The position numbers were made by a program, and so were the translations under genes. The notes beneath the pieces were generated by a model. The model saw only the letters and a program-made list of their open reading frames with translations. It ran no database searches and was not told the origin of the DNA. A DNA stretch of 9,313 nt from an uncultured Eubacteriales bacterium (GTDB lineage: Bacteria; Bacillota; Clostridia; Oscillospirales; CAG-272): contig USPP01000039.1 in assembly GCA_900556615.1 (NCBI GenBank), positions 1-9,313 of the forward strand, written 5' to 3'. Below are positions 1 to 6,666 of this stretch, in pieces; within the stretch, counting starts at the first letter, position 1; each line of letters begins with the position of its first letter.

Positions 1-408
1 CTCTCCCCGCTCTTCCGACAAAAGCGGAATACCGGCAAGATCGAGCATATTCAGTACATTGGTATAGCTAAGCTCATATTGAAGCGTAAAACCTACGATA
101 TCAAAATCACGGACAGGATCCCCGCTCTCATGTGCATAGAGTCGGATATGATTTTCACGCATTTTTTCCTCCATGTCAACCCATGGAGCATATACGCGCT
201 CGCACCAGATATCTGGCTCACGGTTCAGTACGCCGTAAAGCAGTCTCACGCCGAGATTGGACATTCCTATTTCATAGGTATCGGGAAAGCAAAAAGCAAA
301 TCTGGCTTTTACTTTATTCTTATCCTTAACCACCTGACCGTATTCTCCGCCGGTATATCTCCCCGGCTTAAGAACCTGCTTCAGTACTCCTCTCATTTTA
401 TTATCCAT
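1..408 (-). CDS. TIGR03960-type B12-binding radical SAM protein, N-terminal part (cut by window edge)
   Basis: The gene starts at the ATG at 408-406 and stays open for 136 codons to the window edge, so only the N-terminal part is visible. The start is set by a Shine-Dalgarno AAAGGA 8 nt upstream; the next in-frame ATG (codon 5) has none. Recognisable features are PGRYTGGEYG (residues 15-24), FCFPDTYEIGMSNLG (39-53), ERVYAPWVDME (70-80) and QYELSYTNVLNMLDLAGIPL (110-129). Together these match the N-terminal cobalamin-binding-like region of the TIGR03960 radical SAM family as I know it. The family is usually about 600 residues, and the CxxxCxxC cluster motif would lie beyond the window. In many Clostridia it sits just upstream of a TIGR03936/DUF2344 gene, an RNase G-type gene and rplU-rpmA; that part is not visible here. 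The biochemical function is unknown. The family call is from remembered consensus, not a search. Confidence 0.85.
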   Translation of the reverse strand, partial: MDNKMRGVLKQVLKPGRYTGGEYGQVVKDKNKVKARFAFCFPDTYEIGMSNLGVRLLYGVLNREPDIWCERVYAPWVDMEEKMRENHIRLYAHESGDPVRDFDIVGFTLQYELSYTNVLNMLDLAGIPLLSEERGE

Positions 409-462
409 AGTTAAATTCCTTTCAAAATGTAAGTCCAATAAGCTTTCAGCAAGCTGATACAC

Positions 463-493
463 AAAAAAGGGCTGCCGGTCTTATGACAGCGCC
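463..493 (-). terminator. Rho-independent terminator after the pseudo-ATPase gene
   Basis: Read on the minus strand, GCTGTC pairs with GGCAGC (one G-U) around an 8-nt loop. The stem is extended by GG/CC beyond a bulged C and is followed by six T residues. It lies about 60 bp after the stop codon of the 945-residue membrane protein and about 55 bp before the start codon of the radical SAM gene. It would close the rlmB-membrane protein operon. The stem is moderate in strength, so some read-through into the radical SAM gene is plausible. Confidence 0.7.
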
Positions 494-554
494 AATTTTG
501 TTTATACGGGTTCGAAATGCGATCCGTACTGTAAAAATGAAAAAGAACAATTCT

Positions 555-3392
555 TCAGAGCAACATGAATTTTGACATCAAATACACCGGAATGATCCAA
601 AAAAGCTGAAACAGCGCAACATACAAAGAGGAAACCCCAGCGACATTTCCCAAAGCCGCCACTACAGCACAGATAGCAAGACCGCTTACCATCGTTATGA
701 TATTAACAGCGATATTTGCTTTTGTTACATGCTTGATTTTATCACAAAGCGTAAATATTCGCAGCAGAGCTTTAGCAGATTTTTTTGATACAATGCCGCT
801 GTCGGTTCTGTCGCTTCCCCTGCGGCTTTCCGAGATATCACTGTACTTGAGCACCCTAACCGGATACTTGGAAAGCTTGATTTTCGTGCTGAGCATCTCG
901 TCGTTAATATTAGGATCTACCGTCTTTACCCCTACGCAAATTCCGGATTTATACAGCCGTTTGAGGGTTGTTTCAAATCCAGGATCGATTCTGTACTTTA
1001 CATAAAGCTTGGCAACAACCTCATCATCGCAGACAAGGAACATGATACTTATTTCCCCATCCTCAACAATTTCCTCGTCGTCAGGATCGGAAACAGGTAT
1101 ATACCCGTTTTTACGAAGATAATCCGCTTTTCCCGCATAGAGATGACGACCATCAACAACAGCCTCTACTCCTTCATTATCAATTGACAGTATCTCCGTG
1201 TTATCCGAACGACCGAGATCAGCTGTTGCAACATTAAGAACATCCGAAAGAGGTCCTCCCAAAAGAGAATATATACTTGCCACATTATAAATAACCGTAT
1301 CAATTCTCCCCGAGCCGAACACTTTTACGCTTTTAAGCTTCACTCCGCTTGTCGGAAAAACTTCTCGATCATCAAACGAAATAGAACCGGCTGAAGTATA
1401 CTCATCAAGAGCGGCTTCTCCCACAAAAGCACTGTTATCGGCAAATGCCAGCTTAGATGCGCGGAAAGCCGGCAGGCCAAACGCAATAAAAACCGTAGCG
1501 GGGAGAGAGAAGAAAAAGGCAGTATAGGCAAACATAGCAGAATCCTGCCAATTCTTCATAAAGATGAAGCCCATAATAAAGGAAGCCACAACAATCGCCG
1601 CAGAAACAGGAATAAACGCTTTAAGAATCAGTTTTATACTCGGATATGCCTTTGTACGGTGAAAATATCCGTCAATAAATGCTGTTTTATTTATTTTAAA
1701 AACAGCAGGCTGTTTAGGAAGAAATTCATCGAAAGCCTTCGCCTCAAGCTCGGCATCATTCAGTTCAAGCTTTTCAAGAGCAAATTTAGTACGCTTTGAG
1801 GAAACTATATTAAAAGTCATTATCTCTCTGCGCAAATCCATTCTTTCGTTAAGAACCGATAGCAACAGGCATATGGATGAAGGAAAATAAAAGGAAACGG
1901 GAACAGCTCCCGGTTCAAAAAAGCATACGGCAATTGAATAAGCCACACTGACCAGAAGAATCAACGGTAAAAAGCTCTCAGGAATCGGCTTTCTGTCAAT
2001 TAGTCCGCGAATACCCTTAACAAGACTTTGAAAGGCGATTGCAAAACCGAGAAAAAGAAACTGCAAGCCTGTCATGATATAGACAATAGGATAATATTCC
2101 GGATTCAGGGCGTCCGGCAAATGTCCGCCAAGTATAGTAATATTCTCATAGAAAAACAATATTATAACAATCGCAATAATTCCGAACAGCGAAAGCGCAT
2201 TTTTCCCGAATTCTGTCTTATACGATTCGAATATCTCCTTGGCTTCGACAGGAGAAATAAATTCTTTAATAGGCGTTTTTCTGTCTTCTCTTACTTTTTT
2301 CTTCTTGGTTTGGTCATCTGGATACAAATTTTCCATATCCGAACGCAGCTTATCGGCATTTTCTTTGCCCATCGCTTTTTCAAGCTCATCGTCCATCCCA
2401 AAAGCTATCATAAGATTGGCATCCGTCTCGTCAAAATCAGACTCGGAGGCTGTTTCGGGGACACCCTCAGTTAAATCTACGGAATCCGTCGGGATATCTT
2501 TATTTTCTTTTTCCAAAGAGGTATTTTTATCATCCTCATTACCTAATAAATTGTTCTCCTCCGCAATAGTGTTGACAGATACATTATCCAAGTCAAAAAC
2601 AATTGTATCAGAATTCTGAGGAACTGCCTCATTTCTTTCTATATCCGATTTCTCCGGAACGGATATTTCAGCCGTTTTGTCGGAATCGGCTTTCACGGCC
2701 TCCGACGCATCGGAATTGATCTCCGATACACGGATTTCTTGGATTTCATCAGAAAAGAATGTATTCTCCTGAGAAACTGCTTGACGCAGAGGAACTGCTC
2801 TGGTATCACTGCCGTCACCGGAGTCTATATCCTCTGGAATATCGCAAACCCTTCCTCCGTCGCTTAGTGCAGAGAAAAGCTCTCTGTCGGGAGCAGTATA
2901 CGCTTCGTCATCGGAATATTTATTATCATAATCATATTTATCCCCATTCTCTTCAGAAGCTGCCAATTGATTAACAGAATTTTCATCGTTTGACTCTTCT
3001 GTTTGAGAAATCCTTACCGTGTCTATCGATGTCAATGTCCTTACAAGCTCTTCCTCTTGTTCCCGGTTAACCGGAGTATTCTTCCTCGAAAGCTTTTCAT
3101 ACTCGTCTTCCGGAAGATATTTCTTCATAAGGGCGTCTATATCGAGATCCGCAATATCAGATTTCGGAATGGGACTTATAAATCCTGTGGTGTTTTTTTC
3201 CGGCATCTCACGAAGGATCTCATTCTCCGTTACTGCAGAAATATTCTTTTCTGTACGTCTGAACCTATATTTCTTTTTCTTATCGGCATCCGTATCGAAT
3301 TTATCTTGAGACTCTTCCGTCTTTGCCATATTGGCTTTCAATTTTGCAAGCAAGTCGTCTGCAGATATGTCATTGTCATGCTTATTGTCCAT
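555..3392 (-). CDS. Membrane protein with P1B-type ATPase architecture but degraded catalytic motifs, long acidic N-terminus
   Basis: A 945-residue protein of unknown function. Residues 1-395 are acidic, rich in D/E/S/N and without hydrophobic segments, so probably disordered and cytoplasmic. Eight hydrophobic segments follow, at about 398-416, 433-456, 474-492, 497-515, 586-611, 619-641, 892-914 and 918-939. The 4+2+2 spacing, with a short loop (about 70 residues) after segment 4 and a 250-residue domain after segment 6, is the layout of P1B heavy-metal ATPases. After segment 6, GLPAFRAS (639-646) and FDDREVFP (673-680) sit where family members have a proline-rich helix end and FDKTGTLT. Asp674 is kept but KTGT becomes DREV. 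KTVDPN (823-828) sits at the TGD position. TGES, CPx and GDGxND are not seen. The start ATG follows a GGAAGGGAG Shine-Dalgarno, 29 bp after rlmB, so the two genes are probably co-transcribed. Architecture is seen; relation to P-type ATPases is inference; ion transport is unlikely. Confidence 0.8.
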   Translation of the reverse strand: MDNKHDNDISADDLLAKLKANMAKTEESQDKFDTDADKKKKYRFRRTEKNISAVTENEILREMPEKNTTGFISPIPKSDIADLDIDALMKKYLPEDEYEKLSRKNTPVNREQEEELVRTLTSIDTVRISQTEESNDENSVNQLAASEENGDKYDYDNKYSDDEAYTAPDRELFSALSDGGRVCDIPEDIDSGDGSDTRAVPLRQAVSQENTFFSDEIQEIRVSEINSDASEAVKADSDKTAEISVPEKSDIERNEAVPQNSDTIVFDLDNVSVNTIAEENNLLGNEDDKNTSLEKENKDIPTDSVDLTEGVPETASESDFDETDANLMIAFGMDDELEKAMGKENADKLRSDMENLYPDDQTKKKKVREDRKTPIKEFISPVEAKEIFESYKTEFGKNALSLFGIIAIVIILFFYENITILGGHLPDALNPEYYPIVYIMTGLQFLFLGFAIAFQSLVKGIRGLIDRKPIPESFLPLILLVSVAYSIAVCFFEPGAVPVSFYFPSSICLLLSVLNERMDLRREIMTFNIVSSKRTKFALEKLELNDAELEAKAFDEFLPKQPAVFKINKTAFIDGYFHRTKAYPSIKLILKAFIPVSAAIVVASFIMGFIFMKNWQDSAMFAYTAFFFSLPATVFIAFGLPAFRASKLAFADNSAFVGEAALDEYTSAGSISFDDREVFPTSGVKLKSVKVFGSGRIDTVIYNVASIYSLLGGPLSDVLNVATADLGRSDNTEILSIDNEGVEAVVDGRHLYAGKADYLRKNGYIPVSDPDDEEIVEDGEISIMFLVCDDEVVAKLYVKYRIDPGFETTLKRLYKSGICVGVKTVDPNINDEMLSTKIKLSKYPVRVLKYSDISESRRGSDRTDSGIVSKKSAKALLRIFTLCDKIKHVTKANIAVNIITMVSGLAICAVVAALGNVAGVSSLYVALFQLFWIIPVYLMSKFMLL

Positions 3393-3421
3393 TGATTTTC
3401 CATCTCCCTTCCCTATTCATA

Positions 3422-4222
3422 TCAAGCACCGGCATTTCTTTGTCTTGCCGCCTCGCAAAGTATAACCGCTGCGGCAGCAGACACATTAAGGGAATTTATT
3501 TTTCCGTACATAGGTATCGATATAACGAAATCGCTTTTTTCCTTAAGAAGTTTTGATATCCCGAAGCCCTCGCTTCCGAGGATTACAGCCGCCGGGCAAT
3601 TCAAATCGGAGGTATAATAAACCTCTCCCCCGGCTTCCGCCGCAAAAATCCAAAGTCCTTTATCCTTAAGCTCCTCAATCGTTTGGGAAAGGTTGTTTAC
3701 CTTTGCAACCGGAATATGCTCTATTGCACCGGCAGAAGCTCTTCCAACCGTTTCCGTAAGACCTACCGCTCTGCGCTTGGGAATAATGATTCCATGCGCC
3801 CCGGCACATTCGGCAACCCTTATAAGTGCGCCGAGATTTTGAGGATCCTCTACACCGTCAGCTATAACAATAAGCGGCTTTTCACCACGCTCCCCGGCAA
3901 GCTTTAACATATCGTCAATAGTTGCATAATCCTTGAGCGCAGCCGAAGCAACCACGCCCTGATGAGGTTGTCCGCCTGACATAAAATCAAGCTTTGTGCT
4001 TTCGACTTCGACAATTATAATGCCGCGCTTTATCGCTTCCGCTGCAATAACAGTAATAGAACCTGACCGTTCTCCCTTTTTAATATATATTTTATCAATA
4101 TCCCTACCGCTCTTCAGCAGTTCAGAAACCGCATTGCGTCCGATAACATACGATACGGATTTCGGAAGCACTTCCGATTTTTCATGCTTTTGCAGAGGTT
4201 TTCTCCCGTATTTTGCGTTCAT
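3422..4222 (-). CDS. rlmB: RlmB-type 23S rRNA (guanosine-2'-O-)-methyltransferase (SpoU/TrmH family)
   Basis: A 266-residue SPOUT-class RNA 2'-O-methyltransferase that uses S-adenosylmethionine. In E. coli RlmB methylates G2251 in the peptidyl-transferase region of 23S rRNA; the close Firmicute relative is YacO. A substrate-binding N-terminal domain begins at VIGRNAVSELL. The three SpoU motifs are all present: DGVEDPQNLGALIRVAECAG (motif 1, with the catalytic-type Asn/Arg), VILGSEGFGI (motif 2) and IPMYGKINSLNVSAAAAVIL (motif 3), which build the trefoil-knot AdoMet site. I chose the ATG at 4222-4220, which lies 8 nt after an AAAGG Shine-Dalgarno. A TTG codon directly before it (4225-4223) would add one residue but is closer to the site than usual. 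It is the first gene after its own promoter and is followed 29 bp later by the large membrane protein gene. The exact target nucleotide cannot be told from sequence, as RlmB and TrmH-like paralogues are similar. Confidence 0.9.
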   Translation of the reverse strand: MNAKYGRKPLQKHEKSEVLPKSVSYVIGRNAVSELLKSGRDIDKIYIKKGERSGSITVIAAEAIKRGIIIVEVESTKLDFMSGGQPHQGVVASAALKDYATIDDMLKLAGERGEKPLIVIADGVEDPQNLGALIRVAECAGAHGIIIPKRRAVGLTETVGRASAGAIEHIPVAKVNNLSQTIEELKDKGLWIFAAEAGGEVYYTSDLNCPAAVILGSEGFGISKLLKEKSDFVISIPMYGKINSLNVSAAAAVILCEAARQRNAGA

Positions 4223-4273
4223 CAAAATAACCTTTCAGAAAATAGCATTTTATTCGACAATAATCCAAGATTA

Positions 4274-4302
4274 ATTATAACACACGAAATCCGATTTGTA
4301 CA
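4274..4302 (-). promoter_or_regulatory. Sigma-A type promoter of rlmB operon, extended -10
   Basis: On the minus strand, TGTACA (-35, at 4297-4302) and a consensus TATAAT (-10, at 4274-4279) are separated by 17 bp. The -10 is preceded by TGT, giving an extended -10 (TGnTATAAT). The predicted transcription start near 4267 leaves a leader of roughly 45 nt before the rlmB ATG. It lies directly downstream of the clpX terminator, as expected for an independent operon. Confidence 0.8.
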
Positions 4303-4323
4303 TAACTTTTTTTGATTTAATGT

Positions 4324-4361
4324 AAAAAAATGCAGGAAAGAACTAAGCTCTCCCGCATTTT
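4324..4361 (-). terminator. Strong rho-independent terminator after clpX
   Basis: The 14-bp arms at 4327-4340 and 4348-4361 enclose a 7-nt loop (4341-4347). On the minus-strand RNA every position pairs, two of them as G-U wobbles. The 3' arm runs into a run of seven T residues (4324-4330). It lies about 40 bp past the clpX stop codon and separates clpPX from the rlmB promoter. The A-run on the other side also gives it partial bidirectional character. Confidence 0.9.
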
Positions 4362-4402
4362 ATAAAATATAGCTGCTCTTTGTCTGCTTCCGTAACCGAT
4401 AA

Positions 4403-5674
4403 TCAGTCTTCTCGGTAAATCAGTTTAGGCTTTTCGCCGTTTGTTACGGTATTTTTGGTAATTGTTACTTGCTGTACGTCATTCTTTGAGGGTACATCAT
4501 ACATAATATCAAGCAATATTCCTTCGACTATTGAGCGCAATCCTCTGGCACCCGTGTTAAGCTCTATTGCTCGGTCCGCTATTTTTTCAAGTGCACCGTC
4601 AGTAAAACGAAGCTTTACGCCATCCATTTCAAAGAGCTTCATATATTGCTTTATAACAGCGTTTTTCGGCTCTTTCAATATTCTGACAAGCGCTTCTCTG
4701 TCAAGCTTCTGAAGTCCGACAATAACAGGAAGTCTGCCAACAAGCTCCGGAATGAGACCGAATTTAACAATATCATGCGGCGTTACATCCTTATAAATAT
4801 CAACATTGTCTTTCTCAGCTTTTTTCAGAATTTGACTTCCGAATCCGAGCGAGGATTTTCCCGTTCTTTGCTCTATAACATTTTCAAGTCCGTCAAACGC
4901 ACCTCCGCAGATAAACAGGATATTCTCCGTGTTGATCTGTATAAACTCCTGATTCGGATGTTTTCTTCCCCCTTGAGGCGGTACATTGGAAACCGTTCCT
5001 TCGAGAATTTTTAAAAGCGCCTGCTGAACACCTTCCCCCGAAACGTCCCTTGTTATAGATCGATTTTCGCTCTTTCTTGAAATTTTATCGATTTCGTCAA
5101 TATAAATAATGCCTTTTTCTGCCAGTTCGACATCATAGTCAGCCGCCTGTATAAGCCGCAGAAGTATATTCTCAACGTCTTCTCCGACATACCCGGCCTC
5201 GGTAAGCGTGGTCGCGTCAGCTATTGCGAAAGGAACCTTAAGCGTTTTTGCAAGCGTCTGCGCAAGAAAGGTTTTTCCCACACCCGTCGGGCCTATCAAA
5301 AGCACGTTGCTTTTCTGAATTTCCACGTCGTCTGCATCTTTTTTTTCTTGCAAAATCCGCTTATAATGATTATAAACCGCAACGGAAAGCGTTTTCTTTG
5401 CTCCGTCCTGACCTATAACATATTCGTCAAGCACCGCTTTCAGCTCAGAGGGCTTGGGTAAAGTGTCGAGCGATAAGCCGTTTCCCGCTTTCTCCCTGTA
5501 TGATACTTTTTTAAAATGTTCGGCAACAAGCTGATTACAGCCTTCAAGACATTTATCACAAATAAATAAACCGGTAGGCGACGGAATAAGGTATTGAACC
5601 TGATTCTCAAGCCGTCCGCAAAAATCACAGTAAACCTGCTCGTTACCGTTATTATTGTTGTTGTTTCCTGCCAT
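4403..5674 (-). CDS. clpX: ATP-dependent Clp protease ATP-binding subunit ClpX
   Basis: A 423-residue AAA+ unfoldase, full length for the family. It forms a hexamer that recognises, unfolds and threads substrates into ClpP. The N-terminal zinc-binding domain has Cys16, Cys19, Cys39 and Cys42 for zinc-mediated dimerisation and adaptor binding. Walker A is GPTGVGKT (128-135), pore loop 1 is GYVG (161-164), Walker B is IIYIDE (189-194), the RKH loop is at 237-239 and the sensor-2 GAR is at 375-377. The ClpP-docking loop reads LGF (276-278) where E. coli has IGF, so partnership with ClpP is expected. The start ATG is preceded by AAAGGA 6 nt upstream. It follows clpP by 36 bp and ends before a strong terminator, so it is probably the last gene of a clpP-clpX transcript. 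A run of six Asn (residues 4-9) precedes the zinc domain and looks like a flexible, non-conserved tail. Confidence 0.98.
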   Translation of the reverse strand: MAGNNNNNNGNEQVYCDFCGRLENQVQYLIPSPTGLFICDKCLEGCNQLVAEHFKKVSYREKAGNGLSLDTLPKPSELKAVLDEYVIGQDGAKKTLSVAVYNHYKRILQEKKDADDVEIQKSNVLLIGPTGVGKTFLAQTLAKTLKVPFAIADATTLTEAGYVGEDVENILLRLIQAADYDVELAEKGIIYIDEIDKISRKSENRSITRDVSGEGVQQALLKILEGTVSNVPPQGGRKHPNQEFIQINTENILFICGGAFDGLENVIEQRTGKSSLGFGSQILKKAEKDNVDIYKDVTPHDIVKFGLIPELVGRLPVIVGLQKLDREALVRILKEPKNAVIKQYMKLFEMDGVKLRFTDGALEKIADRAIELNTGARGLRSIVEGILLDIMYDVPSKNDVQQVTITKNTVTNGEKPKLIYRED

Positions 5675-5710
5675 ATGCAGTCCTTTCAGGAATGAATATT
5701 ATCAAACTGT

Positions 5711-6295
5711 TTATGCTCGTCTATCAATAACCTTATCGATAAGACCGTACTCTGCTGCTGCTGCTGCAGAAAGAAAGTTATCTCTGTCGGTATCACGTTC
5801 TATTATATCGAGCGGCTTCCCGGTATTTTGCGCAAGAATACGGTTAAGTGTGTCGCGAGTTCTGATAATATGATCTGCATGAATCTTTATATCAGAGGCT
5901 TGCCCCTGCATTCCGCCGAGAGGCTGATGAATCATAATCTCGCTGTTCGGAAGCGCAAGACGCTTTCCTTTGGTACCGGAAGAGAGCAGAAAAGCTCCCA
6001 TGCTGGCAGCCATACCAATACAAATTGTTGATACGTCGCACTTTATATAATTCATTGTATCATATATGGCAAGACCGGCGGTAACCGATCCGCCAGGACT
6101 ATTGATGTAAAGACAGATATCCTTGTCAGGATCCTGCGCCTCAAGGAAAAGAAGCTGCGCCACTACAAGCGATGCAGTAACATCATTTACCTCATCGGCA
6201 AGAAAAACAATACGATCGTTAAGAAGACGCGAATAGATGTCATAAGCGCGTTCTCCCCGGTTTGTCTGTTCAATGACGGTTGGTACAAGTGCCAT
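5711..6295 (-). CDS. clpP: ATP-dependent Clp protease proteolytic subunit ClpP
   Basis: A 194-residue serine peptidase (family S14) that forms the double-heptamer chamber of ClpXP/ClpCP and degrades unfolded proteins delivered by the ATPase rings. The catalytic triad is Ser98 (in GMAASMGAF), His123 (in MIHQPLGG) and Asp172 (in DTDRDNF), each offset by one from the E. coli residues 97, 122 and 171. The oxyanion-region segment [10 protein letters not shown] lies at 65-74. Processing at the short N-terminus (about 10 residues) is possible. The start ATG follows GAAAGGA with 8-nt spacing. A run of five Ala (177-181, encoded by five GCA codons) replaces the usual charged residues just after the catalytic Asp, a small local oddity. 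It is co-oriented with clpX 36 bp downstream. A long structured intergenic region lies upstream; I see no CtsR heptad operator (GGTCAAA) and no CIRCE element. Confidence 0.98.
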   Translation of the reverse strand: MALVPTVIEQTNRGERAYDIYSRLLNDRIVFLADEVNDVTASLVVAQLLFLEAQDPDKDICLYINSPGGSVTAGLAIYDTMNYIKCDVSTICIGMAASMGAFLLSSGTKGKRLALPNSEIMIHQPLGGMQGQASDIKIHADHIIRTRDTLNRILAQNTGKPLDIIERDTDRDNFLSAAAAAEYGLIDKVIDRRA

Positions 6296-6480
6296 AAAAT
6301 ATATCCTTTCTCCCGGACAATCCGATCCGGGCAGCGAAACCGGTTATACCGGTATAAAAGTGCGCGGAGAACGTAAAAAGAAAGCCTCCGCGCTACTGTG
6401 CGATGGTAAAGCAACACCGCCCCGACAAGACGAATGCCGCGAATTATGCGGCGTTGCTCCAATCCGGTTATAGCCGATTG
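6296..6480 (-). promoter_or_regulatory. clpP: Structured clpP 5' leader with alternative hairpins
   Basis: No gene is supported here. Read as minus-strand RNA, AGCAACGCCGC (6448-6458) can pair with GCGGTGTTGCT (6410-6420) over 11 bp with one G-U. The same GCCGC (6448-6452) can instead pair with GCGGC (6436-6440), so the two folds exclude each other. Downstream, GCGCGGAG/CTCCGCGC (6386-6393 with 6362-6369) makes a perfect 8-bp stem followed by ACTTTTATA, a weak terminator-like end. CCCGGA/TCCGGG (6326-6331 with 6312-6317) forms a hairpin a few nucleotides before the clpP ribosome binding site. A 14-bp palindrome sits between the last two. The layout is compatible with a cis-acting leader, but it matches no riboswitch class I recognise, and I could not find a clear promoter immediately upstream. 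Confidence 0.4.
6344..6357. repeat. 14-bp perfect palindrome TTATACCGGTATAA
   Basis: A perfect dyad lies about 50 bp before the clpP start codon. It contains ACCGGT (6348-6353), which recurs 9 bp away at 6339-6344. The nine bases CCGGTTATA at 6340-6348 recur at 6464-6472. It could be an operator or part of the RNA leader fold. No known regulator motif is recognised. Confidence 0.45.
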
Positions 6481-6642
6481 TTAAAGCCAATGATTGTAAT
6501 AAAATCCGTTTTTTTCAACGGCTTTGCCGACGAAAAAACACCTTTAAGATGAACAAAGTGAGTACGCGCGCCGAAGGGTGTGGCAAAAATCCTTGATTTT
6601 TGCCGCCAGAGATAAGCGCACCTTTCCACGCCGCACGATTAT
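6481..6642. other. Non-coding intergenic stretch, candidate dispersed repeat
   Basis: Together with 6296-6480 and the repeat at 6643-6669, this makes up the 383-bp gap between the SGNH gene and clpP. I see no convincing gene on either strand. The only short frame with any look of coding is a 15-codon plus-strand ORF beginning at the ATG at 6549, and it stops inside the hairpin at 6580-6606. Its composition (long A- and T-runs, GCGCGC-type blocks, clusters of inverted repeats) differs from the surrounding genes. It resembles intergenic repetitive elements found in many copies in gut Clostridia. Copy number cannot be judged from one window. Confidence 0.3.
6580..6606. repeat. Inverted repeat GGCAAAAATC-CTT-GATTTTTGCC
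   Basis: A perfect 10-bp inverted repeat (6582-6591 and 6595-6604) has a 3-nt loop. Outside it come one T-G position and one further G-C pair, giving 12 positions. It lacks a following T-run on either strand, so it is not a standard terminator. It is probably a hairpin in a non-coding element. Confidence 0.7.
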
Positions 6643-6666
6643 CAATTGTAAAACACAGTTTTACAA
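6638..6666 (-). promoter_or_regulatory. Candidate promoter between the SGNH gene and clpP
   Basis: On the minus strand, TTGTAA (6661-6666) and GATAAT (6638-6643) are separated by 17 bp. This is the best sigma-A match I can find in the clpP upstream region. Transcription would start near 6631, giving clpP a leader of roughly 335 nt. The two boxes lie within or next to the perfect inverted repeat at 6643-6669, so the match may be incidental or the repeat may act as an operator. Confidence 0.3.

Noticed and set aside
79..414. 111-codon plus-strand ORF at the left edge
   Set aside because: Antisense to the radical SAM gene, whose minus-strand frame gives conserved family motifs.
424..452. TTGCTG-17-CATTTT as promoter of the radical SAM gene
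   Set aside because: The -10 matches only half the consensus, and the predicted start would fall at or inside the Shine-Dalgarno sequence.
2028..2474. 148-codon plus-strand ORF opposite the membrane protein gene
   Set aside because: A shadow of the long minus-strand gene; no ribosome site and no domain features.
6187..6462. 91-codon minus-strand frame overlapping the clpP start and leader
   Set aside because: Overlaps clpP out of frame, lacks an ATG with a ribosome site, and its sequence is dominated by the leader inverted repeats.
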